From assembly GCA_046330075.1 (NCBI GenBank), contig JAXLTL010000003.1, positions 248,001 through 312,000 of the forward strand: a stretch of 64,000 nucleotides of DNA, read 5' to 3'. The position numbers were made by a program, and so were the translations under genes. A model generated the notes under the pieces. The model saw only the letters and a program-made list of their open reading frames with translations. It did not search any database and was not told the origin of the DNA. The stretch is from JAJTFW01 sp046330075 (GTDB taxonomy: Bacteria; Bacteroidota; Bacteroidia; AKYH767-A; OLB10). This document shows positions 42,882-50,953 of the stretch, piece after piece. Numbering within the stretch: position 1 is the first letter of the stretch; each line of letters begins with the position of its first letter.

Positions 42882-44356
42882 TCCCGTTCGTACGCTCCTA
42901 AATCAGGGTTGGCAGTACTGCCGTTCGGACGCTGGTTGCCGCGTATGTCAATGGTCATGGGTGGTGTTACACCAGTCTGAATATACAGCGGGTTTCCTTT
43001 CTGTGTTGCAAACGCCAGTGTGTCGAGCGTGAGATCGTTCTTATACGTATCCTTGAATTGCGGATTACTTCCCCAGATATTATCGAAGCCCGAACCATTG
43101 GTAGGTGTGTTTTCGTCGGTTTTCAGAATACAATAACTGAAGTTGAAGGTTGAAGTGGCACCGGATTTAAAGTCAAGTTCGAGCTCGTTATCATTGTTAC
43201 CGTAAATGATGCAGTTTTTGAAATCCGCTTTTACGAGATCAACTGGAACCGTGGTATTGGAGGTGTTTACGGTGTAATTGTTGAGATATACAGCAGGCGT
43301 GCTGCGTTGTCCAAAGTTCCAGTAGTTGCCGAATGTACAGTGTGTGAATTCATAGCTGCCGCCGATGGTGAGTGCAGCAGTGTAGAGGCCACAATTGGAG
43401 ATCACATCGTTCCATCCGCTCATAACGAAATTGCGGGCGAAGATGCCCAGTCCGCTCATGTTTCGTATCTCCGTATTCGTTAGTTTCAGTGATTCAGGCA
43501 TCTGCGGATCAAACAATGTTTCGCACTGTAACCCGATGAACCCGTTCTTGATGATCGCGTAGTCTATTTCATTGTTGCCTCCATCGTTGATCCAGATGCG
43601 GTCCCATTGACCAGGCTCTTCCTGCAGTGACTGCTCTCTGCGAAGCCCCTGAAATACGGCCGGATTTTCTTTCGTACCCTGTACCTTCAATGTGCCGCCT
43701 TTGTAAACCCAGAGTCCGGCATTATTGCTGAAGTGAATATTCGTTCCCGGACCTATTACCAGGGTTTGTGTCGAATCCACCACTGCATATCCTCCATAAA
43801 CAACATAAGGCAGCGTATTATCCCAGTTTACCGTTGCATTGAGATTGGTATCAATCAGCACATAGGGCGGGAGATTTACATTCTGTTTCTTGGCCACGAA
43901 GAAATGTGCATTCTGGCCCCAGGCTACCAGGTCGATGTCCTGAATATTACCATTGGTTTCGAAAACGATGGAGTCCTGTACGATATAGGGAAGAATGGAA
44001 GAGTTCGGATCAATAGTCACTTCCACAAAGACCCATATACTGTCACCCGCACGGATTTCAAGGTCAGAAAAGACTTTGCCGGGGGTTCCGTTTACGTTCA
44101 TCCGGAAAAGAGAAGAATTGCCTCCTGCCAGCCGGATGGTTGAAATCTTCATTGGTTGGTCATGACGGTTATAAATGCGGAAATTCTTGGTAACAGAGCC
44201 GATACTTACGAAAACGGTATCGAACATAATGGTATCATCGGAAAATTCCAGGGTCGCCGAAGGGTCAGTCAGGAGATCGTCTTTTTTGCAGGAAGATACT
44301 GATGTTATCGCTAAAACTGTGATAATCAGTATTTTTATTGAGGTAGATAGCCGCAT
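42878..44356 (-). CDS. Beta-helix lipoprotein
   Basis: The 492-residue protein begins with a lipoprotein signal (ITVLAITSVSSCKKDD; Cys near residue 23). An N-terminal beta-sandwich-like part (DTIMFDTVFVSIGSVTKNF, IYNRHDQPMKI) is followed by a right-handed parallel beta-helix of short repeats (IDYAIIKNGFIGLQC, LTNTEIRNMSGLGIFARN, VKADFKNCIIYGNNDN). It closes with TIDIRGNQRPNGSTANPDLGAYE, typical of surface beta-helix proteins (read in parts). It is probably anchored in the outer membrane. The ligand is unknown; a carbohydrate is often bound by such folds. Confidence 0.78.
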   Translation of the reverse strand: MRLSTSIKILIITVLAITSVSSCKKDDLLTDPSATLEFSDDTIMFDTVFVSIGSVTKNFRIYNRHDQPMKISTIRLAGGNSSLFRMNVNGTPGKVFSDLEIRAGDSIWVFVEVTIDPNSSILPYIVQDSIVFETNGNIQDIDLVAWGQNAHFFVAKKQNVNLPPYVLIDTNLNATVNWDNTLPYVVYGGYAVVDSTQTLVIGPGTNIHFSNNAGLWVYKGGTLKVQGTKENPAVFQGLRREQSLQEEPGQWDRIWINDGGNNEIDYAIIKNGFIGLQCETLFDPQMPESLKLTNTEIRNMSGLGIFARNFVMSGWNDVISNCGLYTAALTIGGSYEFTHCTFGNYWNFGQRSTPAVYLNNYTVNTSNTTVPVDLVKADFKNCIIYGNNDNELELDFKSGATSTFNFSYCILKTDENTPTNGSGFDNIWGSNPQFKDTYKNDLTLDTLAFATQKGNPLYIQTGVTPPMTIDIRGNQRPNGSTANPDLGAYERD

Positions 44357-44363
44357 GGAGGTA

Positions 44364-44371
44364 CAAATATA
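44364..44371 (-). promoter_or_regulatory. Beta-helix lipoprotein promoter -7 box, 7 nt before the ATG
   Basis: TATATTTG on the minus strand matches TAnnTTTG and ends 7 nt before the ATG at 44356. Confidence 0.6.
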
Positions 44372-44424
44372 ACCGGATCAGGGTTTAAGCCGGCATCGAT
44401 TTTAACAGATATTTTCGGCAGATA

Positions 44425-44454
44425 TTGTTTCCAGTATAAAAATACGTATCTTTG
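44425..44454 (+). promoter_or_regulatory. rpmE2 promoter with -33 and -7 elements
   Basis: TTG at 44425-44427 and TATCTTTG at 44447-44454 are separated by 19 nt, the spacing expected of the Bacteroidota TTG/TAnnTTTG promoter. The ATG follows 21 nt after the -7 box. Confidence 0.75.
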
Positions 44455-44475
44455 CCGCCCATTCAGTTGAAGTAC

Positions 44476-44745
44476 ATGAAAAAAGACATCCATCCGAAGA
44501 ACTACCGTTTCGTAGTATTTAAAGATATCTCTACCGATTATGCTTTCATGACCCGTTCTGCGGTTGACACGAAAGAAACCATCAAGTGGGAAGACGGTAA
44601 CGAATATCCCCTGGTAAAGCTTGAGATCTCTCACATGAGCCATCCTTTCTATACCGGTAAAATGAAACTGGTAGATACCGCTGGTCGTGTTGATAAATTC
44701 CGCACCCGTTATGAGAAGGCTAAAAAGCCTGCATCTCAGAAATAA
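44476..44745 (+). CDS. rpmE2: Ribosomal protein L31, type B
   Basis: The 89-residue protein has the L31 N-terminus MKKDIHPKNYRFVVFKD and the conserved SHPFYTGKMKLVDTAGRVDKF segment (read in parts). It has no cysteine, so it is the zinc-free type B (C-minus) paralogue rather than the zinc-binding form. The ATG at 44476 is chosen over an upstream CTG/ATG extension because of the family start and promoter. It has its own promoter and terminator. Confidence 0.95.
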   Translation: MKKDIHPKNYRFVVFKDISTDYAFMTRSAVDTKETIKWEDGNEYPLVKLEISHMSHPFYTGKMKLVDTAGRVDKFRTRYEKAKKPASQK

Positions 44746-44766
44746 TTGAATAACAACCCCTTACTT

Positions 44767-44795
44767 GAAAGCCGCCTCCAAAGGGCGGCTTTCTT
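44767..44795 (+). terminator. Terminator after rpmE2
   Basis: AAAGCCGCC (44768-44776) and GGCGGCTTT (44784-44792) form a perfect 9-bp stem with a 7-nt loop, followed by CTT. Confidence 0.8.
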
Positions 44796-44887
44796 GCATT
44801 TATGAAGAAATCCGTTGTTAAATACTTGTATCCGGTTAGCATGCGGATATTCAAAAAATATTCTTTTTATTTGTTGATGTCGCTTTT

Positions 44888-44902
44888 GATTGCAATACAA
44901 TC
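44888..44902. promoter_or_regulatory. Possible operator upstream of recA
   Basis: GATTG-N5-CAATC is an inverted repeat 39 nt before the recA start codon, and a second imperfect pair (GATTAATC) follows at 44908. It could bind a repressor controlling recA; no known LexA box is visible, so this is speculative. Confidence 0.35.
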
Positions 44903-44941
44903 ATAGCGATTAATCATAAAACAATCAAAATTTATAAAGTA

Positions 44942-45958
44942 ATGGCAACAGAAGCTACAGATGCGAAAGAGAAACTGAAAGTTTTACAACTCGCGATTGA
45001 CAAGATTGAAAAGACCTATGGAAAAGGAACCATCATGCGGATGGGTGACGATGCAGTTGAAGCAGTGGAAGCAATTCCTACAGGTTCTATCACACTCGAT
45101 AATGCACTGGGAATAGGCGGATATCCGAAAGGACGTATCATTGAAATTTATGGTCCGGAATCATCCGGTAAAACAACACTGGCGATTCATGCAATTGCCA
45201 ATGTGCAAAAAGCAGGTGGTATCGCTGCCTTCATTGATGCGGAGCATGCCTTTGATCGATTCTATGCTCAGAAACTGGGCGTTGATATTGAAAACCTGCT
45301 GATCTCTCAACCCGATAATGGTGAGCAGGCACTGGAAATTGCAGATAATCTGATCCGCTCCGGCGCTATTGATATCATCGTGATCGACTCAGTTGCAGCA
45401 CTTACTCCAAAGAGCGAAATTGAAGGAGAGATGGGTGAGAGCAAAATGGGTCTCCAGGCACGTTTGATGTCGCAGGCACTCCGTAAACTAACGGCAACGA
45501 TTAGCCGTACAGGTTGCTGCTGCATCTTCATCAACCAGCTGCGTGAGAAAATCGGCGTGATGTTCGGCAACCCTGAAACGACTACCGGTGGTAACGCGCT
45601 CAAGTTCTATGCTTCCGTTCGCCTCGACATCCGTCGTATCGGACAAATCAAGGAAGGTGAAACCGTTGCCGGTAACCGTACCAAGGTGAAAATCGTGAAG
45701 AATAAAGTAGCACCTCCGTTCCGCCTCGCTGAGTTCGATATCATGTACGGAGAAGGTATCTCCAAACTTGGTGAAATTGTTGACCTCGGTGTGGAATTGA
45801 ACGTGCTGAAGAAAGCAGGTTCATGGTTCAGCTATGGTGATACGAAAATCGGTCAGGGCCGTGATGCGGTGAAACAAACACTCGCTGATAATCCGGAGCT
45901 CTGTGAAGAGATTGAAGCAAAAATCCGTGCCGCCTTCTCAGCGAAAGCGGAAGAGTAA
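44942..45958 (+). CDS. recA: Recombinase A
   Basis: RecA coats single-stranded DNA and drives strand exchange and the SOS signal. The 338-residue protein has Walker A GPESSGKTTL (about residue 71), FIDAEHAFD, Walker B IDIIVIDSVAALTPKSEIEGEMGE (read in parts), the L1/L2 loops MGESKMGLQARLMSQALRKL and GNPETTTGGNALKFY, and a short acidic C-terminus. No intein. The recombinase lies between rpmE2 and a U32/ferredoxin pair on the other strand and forms a single-gene unit. Confidence 0.97.
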   Translation: MATEATDAKEKLKVLQLAIDKIEKTYGKGTIMRMGDDAVEAVEAIPTGSITLDNALGIGGYPKGRIIEIYGPESSGKTTLAIHAIANVQKAGGIAAFIDAEHAFDRFYAQKLGVDIENLLISQPDNGEQALEIADNLIRSGAIDIIVIDSVAALTPKSEIEGEMGESKMGLQARLMSQALRKLTATISRTGCCCIFINQLREKIGVMFGNPETTTGGNALKFYASVRLDIRRIGQIKEGETVAGNRTKVKIVKNKVAPPFRLAEFDIMYGEGISKLGEIVDLGVELNVLKKAGSWFSYGDTKIGQGRDAVKQTLADNPELCEEIEAKIRAAFSAKAEE

Positions 45959-46005
45959 ATACTGATTCGCCCTGGTGGCGAAATGTTAAGATGTTTTGAA
46001 TGGGA

Positions 46006-46033
46006 GGGTGGGGCCAATGCTCCGCCCTTTTTT
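46006..46033 (+). terminator. Terminator after recA
   Basis: GGGTGG (46006-46011) pairs with CCGCCC (46022-46027, one G-U pair) and is followed by six T residues. A second, weaker hairpin TTCGCC/GGCGAA lies at 45966-45982. Confidence 0.7.
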
Positions 46034-46260
46034 CATGTCTGTATAATCTGAATAATATTCACCGGACAATTTTTCGCGGCCATCAGGTTTTCATCCAGCT
46101 CGTGTTCATGGATGATCACCGAGTAAATCCCTTTCTTCTCTTTACCGCCAATGAGCACACTCTTCCCATCTTTCTTCGAAATCCTCCAACGATGATGTGC
46201 TGCTTCAACACAGGCATTGCAGCCAATGCATTTATTGCGATGCTGAATTATCCTGATCAT
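46033..46260 (-). CDS. Small single-cluster ferredoxin
   Basis: The 75-residue protein has one 4Fe-4S binding set, KCIGCNACVEAA near residue 10 and CPVNII near the C-terminus. The usual second cluster is missing. A basic middle (RISKKDGKSVLIGGKEKK) lies between. Its start overlaps the end of the U32 gene by 29 nt, so the two are translationally coupled. It probably serves as electron donor to the U32 protein; this is inference. Confidence 0.85.
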   Translation of the reverse strand: MIRIIQHRNKCIGCNACVEAAHHRWRISKKDGKSVLIGGKEKKGIYSVIIHEHELDENLMAAKNCPVNIIQIIQT

Positions 46261-47491
46261 TGGACGAAACGACTTTGTACAGTTTGTCAGAGGCCCGGAT
46301 AATTTCCGGTATCCGCAGTGAAAATGATTGTCCCTTGGTAACCGTCTCTACCGGCCGATCGTCTACCCGTAATTCTTCAACTACCGATTCAACGATTCCG
46401 GTAGTGGGACCTGTTACCATGATTCGGTTTCCAACAGAGAGCTGGTCGGTCTCTAGTTTGAACTCCGCCACCTGCAATTGGTTGAAATATTTTACTCCTC
46501 TGCCTACATAAATCTTCTTCAGCGTAGCCTTCGATCCGTACACTTCCGACCATTCGCCCATTTCTTTGCCGAGATAATATCCGTCCCAGAATCCGCGATT
46601 GAAAACTGTGGAGAGTTCTTCCTTCCATTGCTCTGCCTTCTCTTTCGAATACGTGCCATTCTCCCATGCATCGATAGCTTCGCGGTAACAACGGGTAGTG
46701 GTATATACATAATCTACCGACCGGCCTCGCCCTTCTATCTTCAGAATATTCACCCCTGTTTCCAGTACCTGATCCAGAAAATCAATCGTACAAAGATCTT
46801 TCGCCGACATGATATATTCATTGTCAACTTCAAACTCTATTCCTTCTTCTTTATCAGTCACCACATAGGAGCGACGGCAATTCTGTATGCAGGCCCCGCG
46901 GTTGGCAGAGGCAAAATGAGAGTGCAGACTCAAATAACATTTGCCGGATACCGCCATGCAAAGAGCTCCGTGAGCAAAGATCTCAATACGTACCGGCTCT
47001 CCGGAAATCCCACGGATATCGTCGCGTTTGATCTGCCGGATGATATCGCCCACCTGTTTGAGACTGAGTTCACGTGCCAATACAATCGTATCGCAGAAAG
47101 ATGCAAAGAACTCCACACTTTCAGCATTGCTTACATTAGCCTGAGTGGATACATGCACCGGCAATCCGATTTTCTTTGCATACCCGAACACAGCCTGATC
47201 TGATGCGATGATTGCATCAATCTGCTGTCGCTTCGCTTCGTCAAGAATCGACTTCATCAGCCGCACATCGTGATCGTAGATGATCGTATTGATGGTCAGA
47301 TAGGCGCGTACACCGTGTTCGTTGCAGCGGGAACGGATTTCAGCCAGATCTTCAATGGTGAAGTTGTTGCTCGATCTGGCCCGCATATTGAGCTGCTCGA
47401 TACCAAAATATACGGCATCAGCGCCGGCTTTGATAGCAGCCATCATCGACTCGAAGGATCCGGCCGGAGCCAGCAATTCAGTATTTTTCAT
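46232..47491 (-). CDS. U32-family protein (tRNA/rRNA hydroxylase-like)
   Basis: The 419-residue protein has LLAPAGSFESMMAAIKAGADAVYFG at the start (read in parts) and the U32 signature in EIFAHGALCMAVSGKCYLS (about residue 170), with more cysteines in NRGACIQNCRRSYVV. U32 enzymes such as TrhP and RlhA hydroxylate uridine or cytidine in tRNA or rRNA; the old peptidase name is misleading. Cysteines in the signature probably hold an Fe-S cluster, which fits the overlapping ferredoxin gene. The ATG at 47491 is used because it matches the family start. Confidence 0.88.
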   Translation of the reverse strand: MKNTELLAPAGSFESMMAAIKAGADAVYFGIEQLNMRARSSNNFTIEDLAEIRSRCNEHGVRAYLTINTIIYDHDVRLMKSILDEAKRQQIDAIIASDQAVFGYAKKIGLPVHVSTQANVSNAESVEFFASFCDTIVLARELSLKQVGDIIRQIKRDDIRGISGEPVRIEIFAHGALCMAVSGKCYLSLHSHFASANRGACIQNCRRSYVVTDKEEGIEFEVDNEYIMSAKDLCTIDFLDQVLETGVNILKIEGRGRSVDYVYTTTRCYREAIDAWENGTYSKEKAEQWKEELSTVFNRGFWDGYYLGKEMGEWSEVYGSKATLKKIYVGRGVKYFNQLQVAEFKLETDQLSVGNRIMVTGPTTGIVESVVEELRVDDRPVETVTKGQSFSLRIPEIIRASDKLYKVVSSNDQDNSASQ

Positions 47492-47692
47492 AGTAGTTGC
47501 GGCCTGCAAAAGTGAACTATTCAGTGGAGTTGGCGAATGACTTAGATCAGTCCTGGAAATTAGTTTCTGATGAATCACCCGCACAACGCTCTGTCGAAGG
47601 GATCCGGGTTTAGTATCCGGATGAATGTCGTCAGTGAAAACCTGCCATATGAACTTTTTGTCATTTCTGCCAAACAGAAAAATTCTGGTATT

Positions 47693-47720
47693 AAAAAAGG
47701 CGTCACTTTCGCAACGCCTT
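47693..47720 (-). terminator. Terminator after the T9SS cargo gene
   Basis: On the minus strand AAGGCGT (47714-47720) pairs with ACGCCTT (47697-47703), followed by TTTTTT. It lies 24 nt behind the stop at 47745. The rest of the 253-nt spacer to the U32 gene shows no gene. Confidence 0.8.
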
Positions 47721-47744
47721 CTATTCTAACACAGGAAAATATGA

Positions 47745-49046
47745 TCAATCAATTACTACCAGTCGCGAGGAGGCGATGGAAATCCCCTCTGAATTCACAG
47801 TTAGGATATACATGCCTTTCGGCAGTGGTTTTACCGAAATAGTATTGTTTCCCGGGAAGATAGTGCTATTCAAAAGCAAACGGCCGGCCATATCATATAC
47901 AATAGCGCCGAGATGGCCTTGAACGGTCTCCGGAATTTGAAGAGTGATCTGCTCAGCAGCAGGGTTCGGGAAGAGCTGAATTCCGGCCGTTTCCAGTTCT
48001 CCTGTTCCGGAACAAACAACGTAATTAATATTGATGGTATCCTGATCAACACAGCCGAAATTATTTGTGACAACTACCGAATAGGAACTGGTTCCACCGG
48101 TTCCGCCAGGTGCAGGAACGCCCAGCACAGGGGTTGTAATACCGGTACTCCAGATGTACGTATTGTTGCCCGATGTTCCTGTTGTGAGAATGATGGACTG
48201 GTTGGTGCACAGGGTGGTGTCATTACCCAGATTTACAACAGGTGCGTTTACCGCAAAGGCAATAATGGTATCCTTTCGTACGGGACAATACATCGCTGTG
48301 CCGTAGGGGTATGAGGTATAAATGTATTGCCCACCTGTATTAACACCATTGGTAAAGGTGCCCAGGTAACTATTCCCCAATACGGATGGGCCAGCCCAGG
48401 TTCCTGTATTGACCGGGGAATTGGCGATGGTAGAAAAAAGGTCTGTGGAGGAGACGTTATTGCAAATTCCTGCTACCGCAGAAGTATGAGTGATGACACA
48501 ATGTTCCAGCTTATAATCGTCGATGGCCAGATCGTTTCCTCCTGGGCTTCCGTCGATATTGGTGTAAATTGAAAAGATGATGGAATCGGTTGATGGGGTA
48601 AGGGTGCTGGAGATATAGTTGGTCCAGGCAGGGGCGTATCCGGGCAAGAGGCTGGGGACAGAGTCAAGAACCGTCCCGTTTTCATCACTGATTACAATTT
48701 TAATATCGCATTGCACTCCGGAGAATGAGGTAGCAAACCAGATGTTCATACGGATCGGAACACCCGGACAAAAACCCATTACCCGTTCAAATACTTTTGC
48801 TCCTGCACAGGTTCCGGCCCCTCCGTTGCAGTTTAAGAAATTGAGGTAAGCAGCGGTGCTGCCACTATGCACGGCAAATGTTTGTGGGGTTGTATGTACC
48901 GTTGTGCCGGGTAAAATTCCAACGATGGCAGAGGTATATTCAAATCCATCATTAATGAGCGGCTCCCAGTTACATTGGGCAGAAGTAGAGGTGAAACCGC
49001 CAGTCAGAACCAGCAGAATCAAGGCAAAGAGTACACGTTTCTTCAT
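47745..49046 (-). CDS. Secreted T9SS cargo with Ig/PKD-like repeats
   Basis: The 433-residue protein has a signal peptide (KKRVLFALILLVLTGGFTSTSAQ). A lectin-like beta-sandwich part (LINDGFEYTSAIVG, SGSTAAYLNFLNC, SDENGTVLDSVPS, GNDLAIDDYKLEHC) is followed by a region with the Ig/PKD-like NLGNDTTLCTNQSIILTTG and YSVVVTNNFGCVDQDT repeats. It ends in a type A sorting domain beginning IQLFPNPAAEQITLQI. It should be exported by T9SS to the cell surface. Its job there is unknown. The promoter box at 49064 leaves a 17-nt leader. Confidence 0.82.
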   Translation of the reverse strand: MKKRVLFALILLVLTGGFTSTSAQCNWEPLINDGFEYTSAIVGILPGTTVHTTPQTFAVHSGSTAAYLNFLNCNGGAGTCAGAKVFERVMGFCPGVPIRMNIWFATSFSGVQCDIKIVISDENGTVLDSVPSLLPGYAPAWTNYISSTLTPSTDSIIFSIYTNIDGSPGGNDLAIDDYKLEHCVITHTSAVAGICNNVSSTDLFSTIANSPVNTGTWAGPSVLGNSYLGTFTNGVNTGGQYIYTSYPYGTAMYCPVRKDTIIAFAVNAPVVNLGNDTTLCTNQSIILTTGTSGNNTYIWSTGITTPVLGVPAPGGTGGTSSYSVVVTNNFGCVDQDTININYVVCSGTGELETAGIQLFPNPAAEQITLQIPETVQGHLGAIVYDMAGRLLLNSTIFPGNNTISVKPLPKGMYILTVNSEGISIASSRLVVID

Positions 49047-49063
49047 GAAGTGATGATTTTAGA

Positions 49064-49071
49064 CAAATTTA
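49064..49071 (-). promoter_or_regulatory. Promoter -7 box of the T9SS cargo gene
   Basis: TAAATTTG on the minus strand matches TAnnTTTG, 17 nt before the ATG at 49046. Confidence 0.65.
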
Positions 49072-49190
49072 AGAACTCGTCTTTCATAATTACATATTTC
49101 ACTACAATTAGGGCAAGTTGAAAGTCCTGGCCGGGACAGCCAACTGACTGATGCGGATTGCTTAAATTTACACCCTTATTCCGCCTAAGT

Positions 49191-50231
49191 ATGAAATGCA
49201 AAGTCGCCCGGTTCTTATTCCTGATCTCTTTCCTGACCTTCTTCTCTGTAGCCTGCAAGCAGGAGGTGAAGAAAGCCCCTTCTTCTGTGGCCGTACAGGA
49301 CACTACCCCGTTGGGTTTGCAGATTGCGGAAGTATCCAGGAAAATCGGCGAAAACCCGAATAATGCCGATCTCTTTCACGAGCGGGCAAAACTCCACATG
49401 CAGCGAATGGACGTTGCCAACGCCATGATGGATATGCAAAAAGTTCTGAGCATTGATACCACCAAGGCGGATTATTTCCTTACTCTCGCCGATGTGCACC
49501 TGGGAGCTTCCAAGCCCGGTAAATCGAAAGCTGCATTGGAAAAATGTCTTTCCCTCGATCCTAAGAATAAACTCGCCTATGAAAAGCTGGCGGAGTTGTT
49601 CTTTCTGGTCCGCCAGTACAAGGATGCACTGAAGAATCTGGATGAAGTACTTAAACTCGACATCACCAATCCCAAAGCCTATTTCATGAAGGGTATGTGT
49701 TATCGTGATCTTGGGGATACAACCAAGGCATTGTCAAGTTTTCAGACTGCGATAGAGCAGAAACCCGATTATTATGAGCCATATCTGCAGGAAGCCATGA
49801 TCTATCATGCGCGCAACAACAAACTCGCTCTGCAATACTACGACGGTGCTTTACGGGTAAATCCGAAAAGCATCGACGCTCTGTATGGTCGCGGATTATG
49901 GCATCAGGAAAATGAGCGCAATTATGACCTGGCCATTCAGGACTACACATCAGCGGTACAGGTATCTCCCAAAGCAGCACGCGCTCATTTTGCATTGGGA
50001 TACATCCATTATCAGTACCTCAAGGTATATGATCAGGCGGTGAAACATTACAACGACGCTATTCAAGCCGATTCTACCTGGCCGGAAGCTTACTACAACA
50101 GAGGTCTTTCGTATGAAGCGATGGGTAATATCGCAGCCGCCAATCAGGATTACAGCAAGGCAATGATGCTACGCCCCAACTACAGCAATGCACAGCAGGC
50201 GGCAGCAAGAGTGAATAAGCCCGTGAAGTGA
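49191..50231 (+). CDS. TPR-repeat lipoprotein
   Basis: The 346-residue protein has a lipoprotein signal ending in SVACKQ (Cys near residue 22). About eight tetratricopeptide repeats follow (for example YFLTLADVHLGASKPGKSKA, YDLAIQDYTSAVQVSPKAA, YNRGLSYEAMGNIAAANQDY). TPR arrays hold protein partners; the lipid anchor places it in a membrane facing the periplasm. The ATG at 49191 gives a standard signal. The frame ends before the convergent PaiB-like gene with a 17-nt gap. Confidence 0.85.
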   Translation: MKCKVARFLFLISFLTFFSVACKQEVKKAPSSVAVQDTTPLGLQIAEVSRKIGENPNNADLFHERAKLHMQRMDVANAMMDMQKVLSIDTTKADYFLTLADVHLGASKPGKSKAALEKCLSLDPKNKLAYEKLAELFFLVRQYKDALKNLDEVLKLDITNPKAYFMKGMCYRDLGDTTKALSSFQTAIEQKPDYYEPYLQEAMIYHARNNKLALQYYDGALRVNPKSIDALYGRGLWHQENERNYDLAIQDYTSAVQVSPKAARAHFALGYIHYQYLKVYDQAVKHYNDAIQADSTWPEAYYNRGLSYEAMGNIAAANQDYSKAMMLRPNYSNAQQAAARVNKPVK

Positions 50232-50248
50232 TTGATTCAATGAACCAT

Positions 50249-50917
50249 TCAGGAGTCGAATCTGGAGGCATCCCATTTCGCTCCGGGAGGAAATAATGCC
50301 GGTTTGCGTTTTTTCATCTCAGCTGCAATCAGCGCACTTTTACCACCCGTTTCTTCCAGTTTTGAAATGATGTGTAGATAACTTTCTTCGTCACGGTTCT
50401 GACTTAGCTTGAAAACATTGTCGAGTTTTTCCGCTTTAATTTCAAAACCTTCAATTCCCTGAATCATCCTGCCTGTATATTCGGGAGGAAGATTAGCGAA
50501 GATGGTTGGAGAAGCTTTATTGCCTTTTTCAAATTTTAAAGTGAAGCGACGCATGAAGTCAATGAGTTCTTCCTGCGGCATGAATCGGATATTACCCTGA
50601 ATATGAACACTCATATAATTCCAGGTGGAACCTGACATTGGATTGCTGTACCACGAAGCACTGACATAACAGTCGGGCCCTGTAAATACGGCCAGCACAT
50701 TGGGGTTTTCGATGAAGGCTTTGTGGTGATCGGTATTCCGCATGATATGCCCCTGCACGTACAGTTCTCCCTCGCGAATGTCAAATAAAAGCGGAATCTG
50801 CGTAGCTACCTGTTGTCCCGAGTTGAAACTTCCGGTGAGAAAGGCAAAGGGATGCTGCTCCAGAAAGCGGAGAATTTCCTGTTGGTCGTTTTCTTTGAAG
50901 TAGGAGAAGTGGTACAT
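50249..50917 (-). CDS. PaiB-family FMN-binding protein
   Basis: The 222-residue protein matches the PaiB group: HPFAFLTGSFNSGQQVATQIPLLFD (read in parts), VQGHIMRNTDHHKAF, AVFTGPDCYVSASWYSNP and STWNYMSVHIQGNIRF. Members have a flavin-reductase-like split barrel; in Bacillus PaiB is linked to regulation of protease and sporulation genes. A direct regulatory role here is not shown. Single gene, no clear promoter box. Confidence 0.87.
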   Translation of the reverse strand: MYHFSYFKENDQQEILRFLEQHPFAFLTGSFNSGQQVATQIPLLFDIREGELYVQGHIMRNTDHHKAFIENPNVLAVFTGPDCYVSASWYSNPMSGSTWNYMSVHIQGNIRFMPQEELIDFMRRFTLKFEKGNKASPTIFANLPPEYTGRMIQGIEGFEIKAEKLDNVFKLSQNRDEESYLHIISKLEETGGKSALIAAEMKKRKPALFPPGAKWDASRFDS

Positions 50918-50953
50918 AGTATTCAGGTATTTCAGATGAATGAAAGGGCTCGT

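Noticed and set aside
46478..47203. Plus-strand open frame of 241 codons opposite the U32 gene
   Set aside because: Shadow of the U32 coding sequence; composition is unnatural and no family feature is seen.
49158..49190. Longer start for the TPR lipoprotein
   Set aside because: The extra 11 residues would precede the basic n-region and spoil the lipoprotein signal; ATG at 49191 fits.
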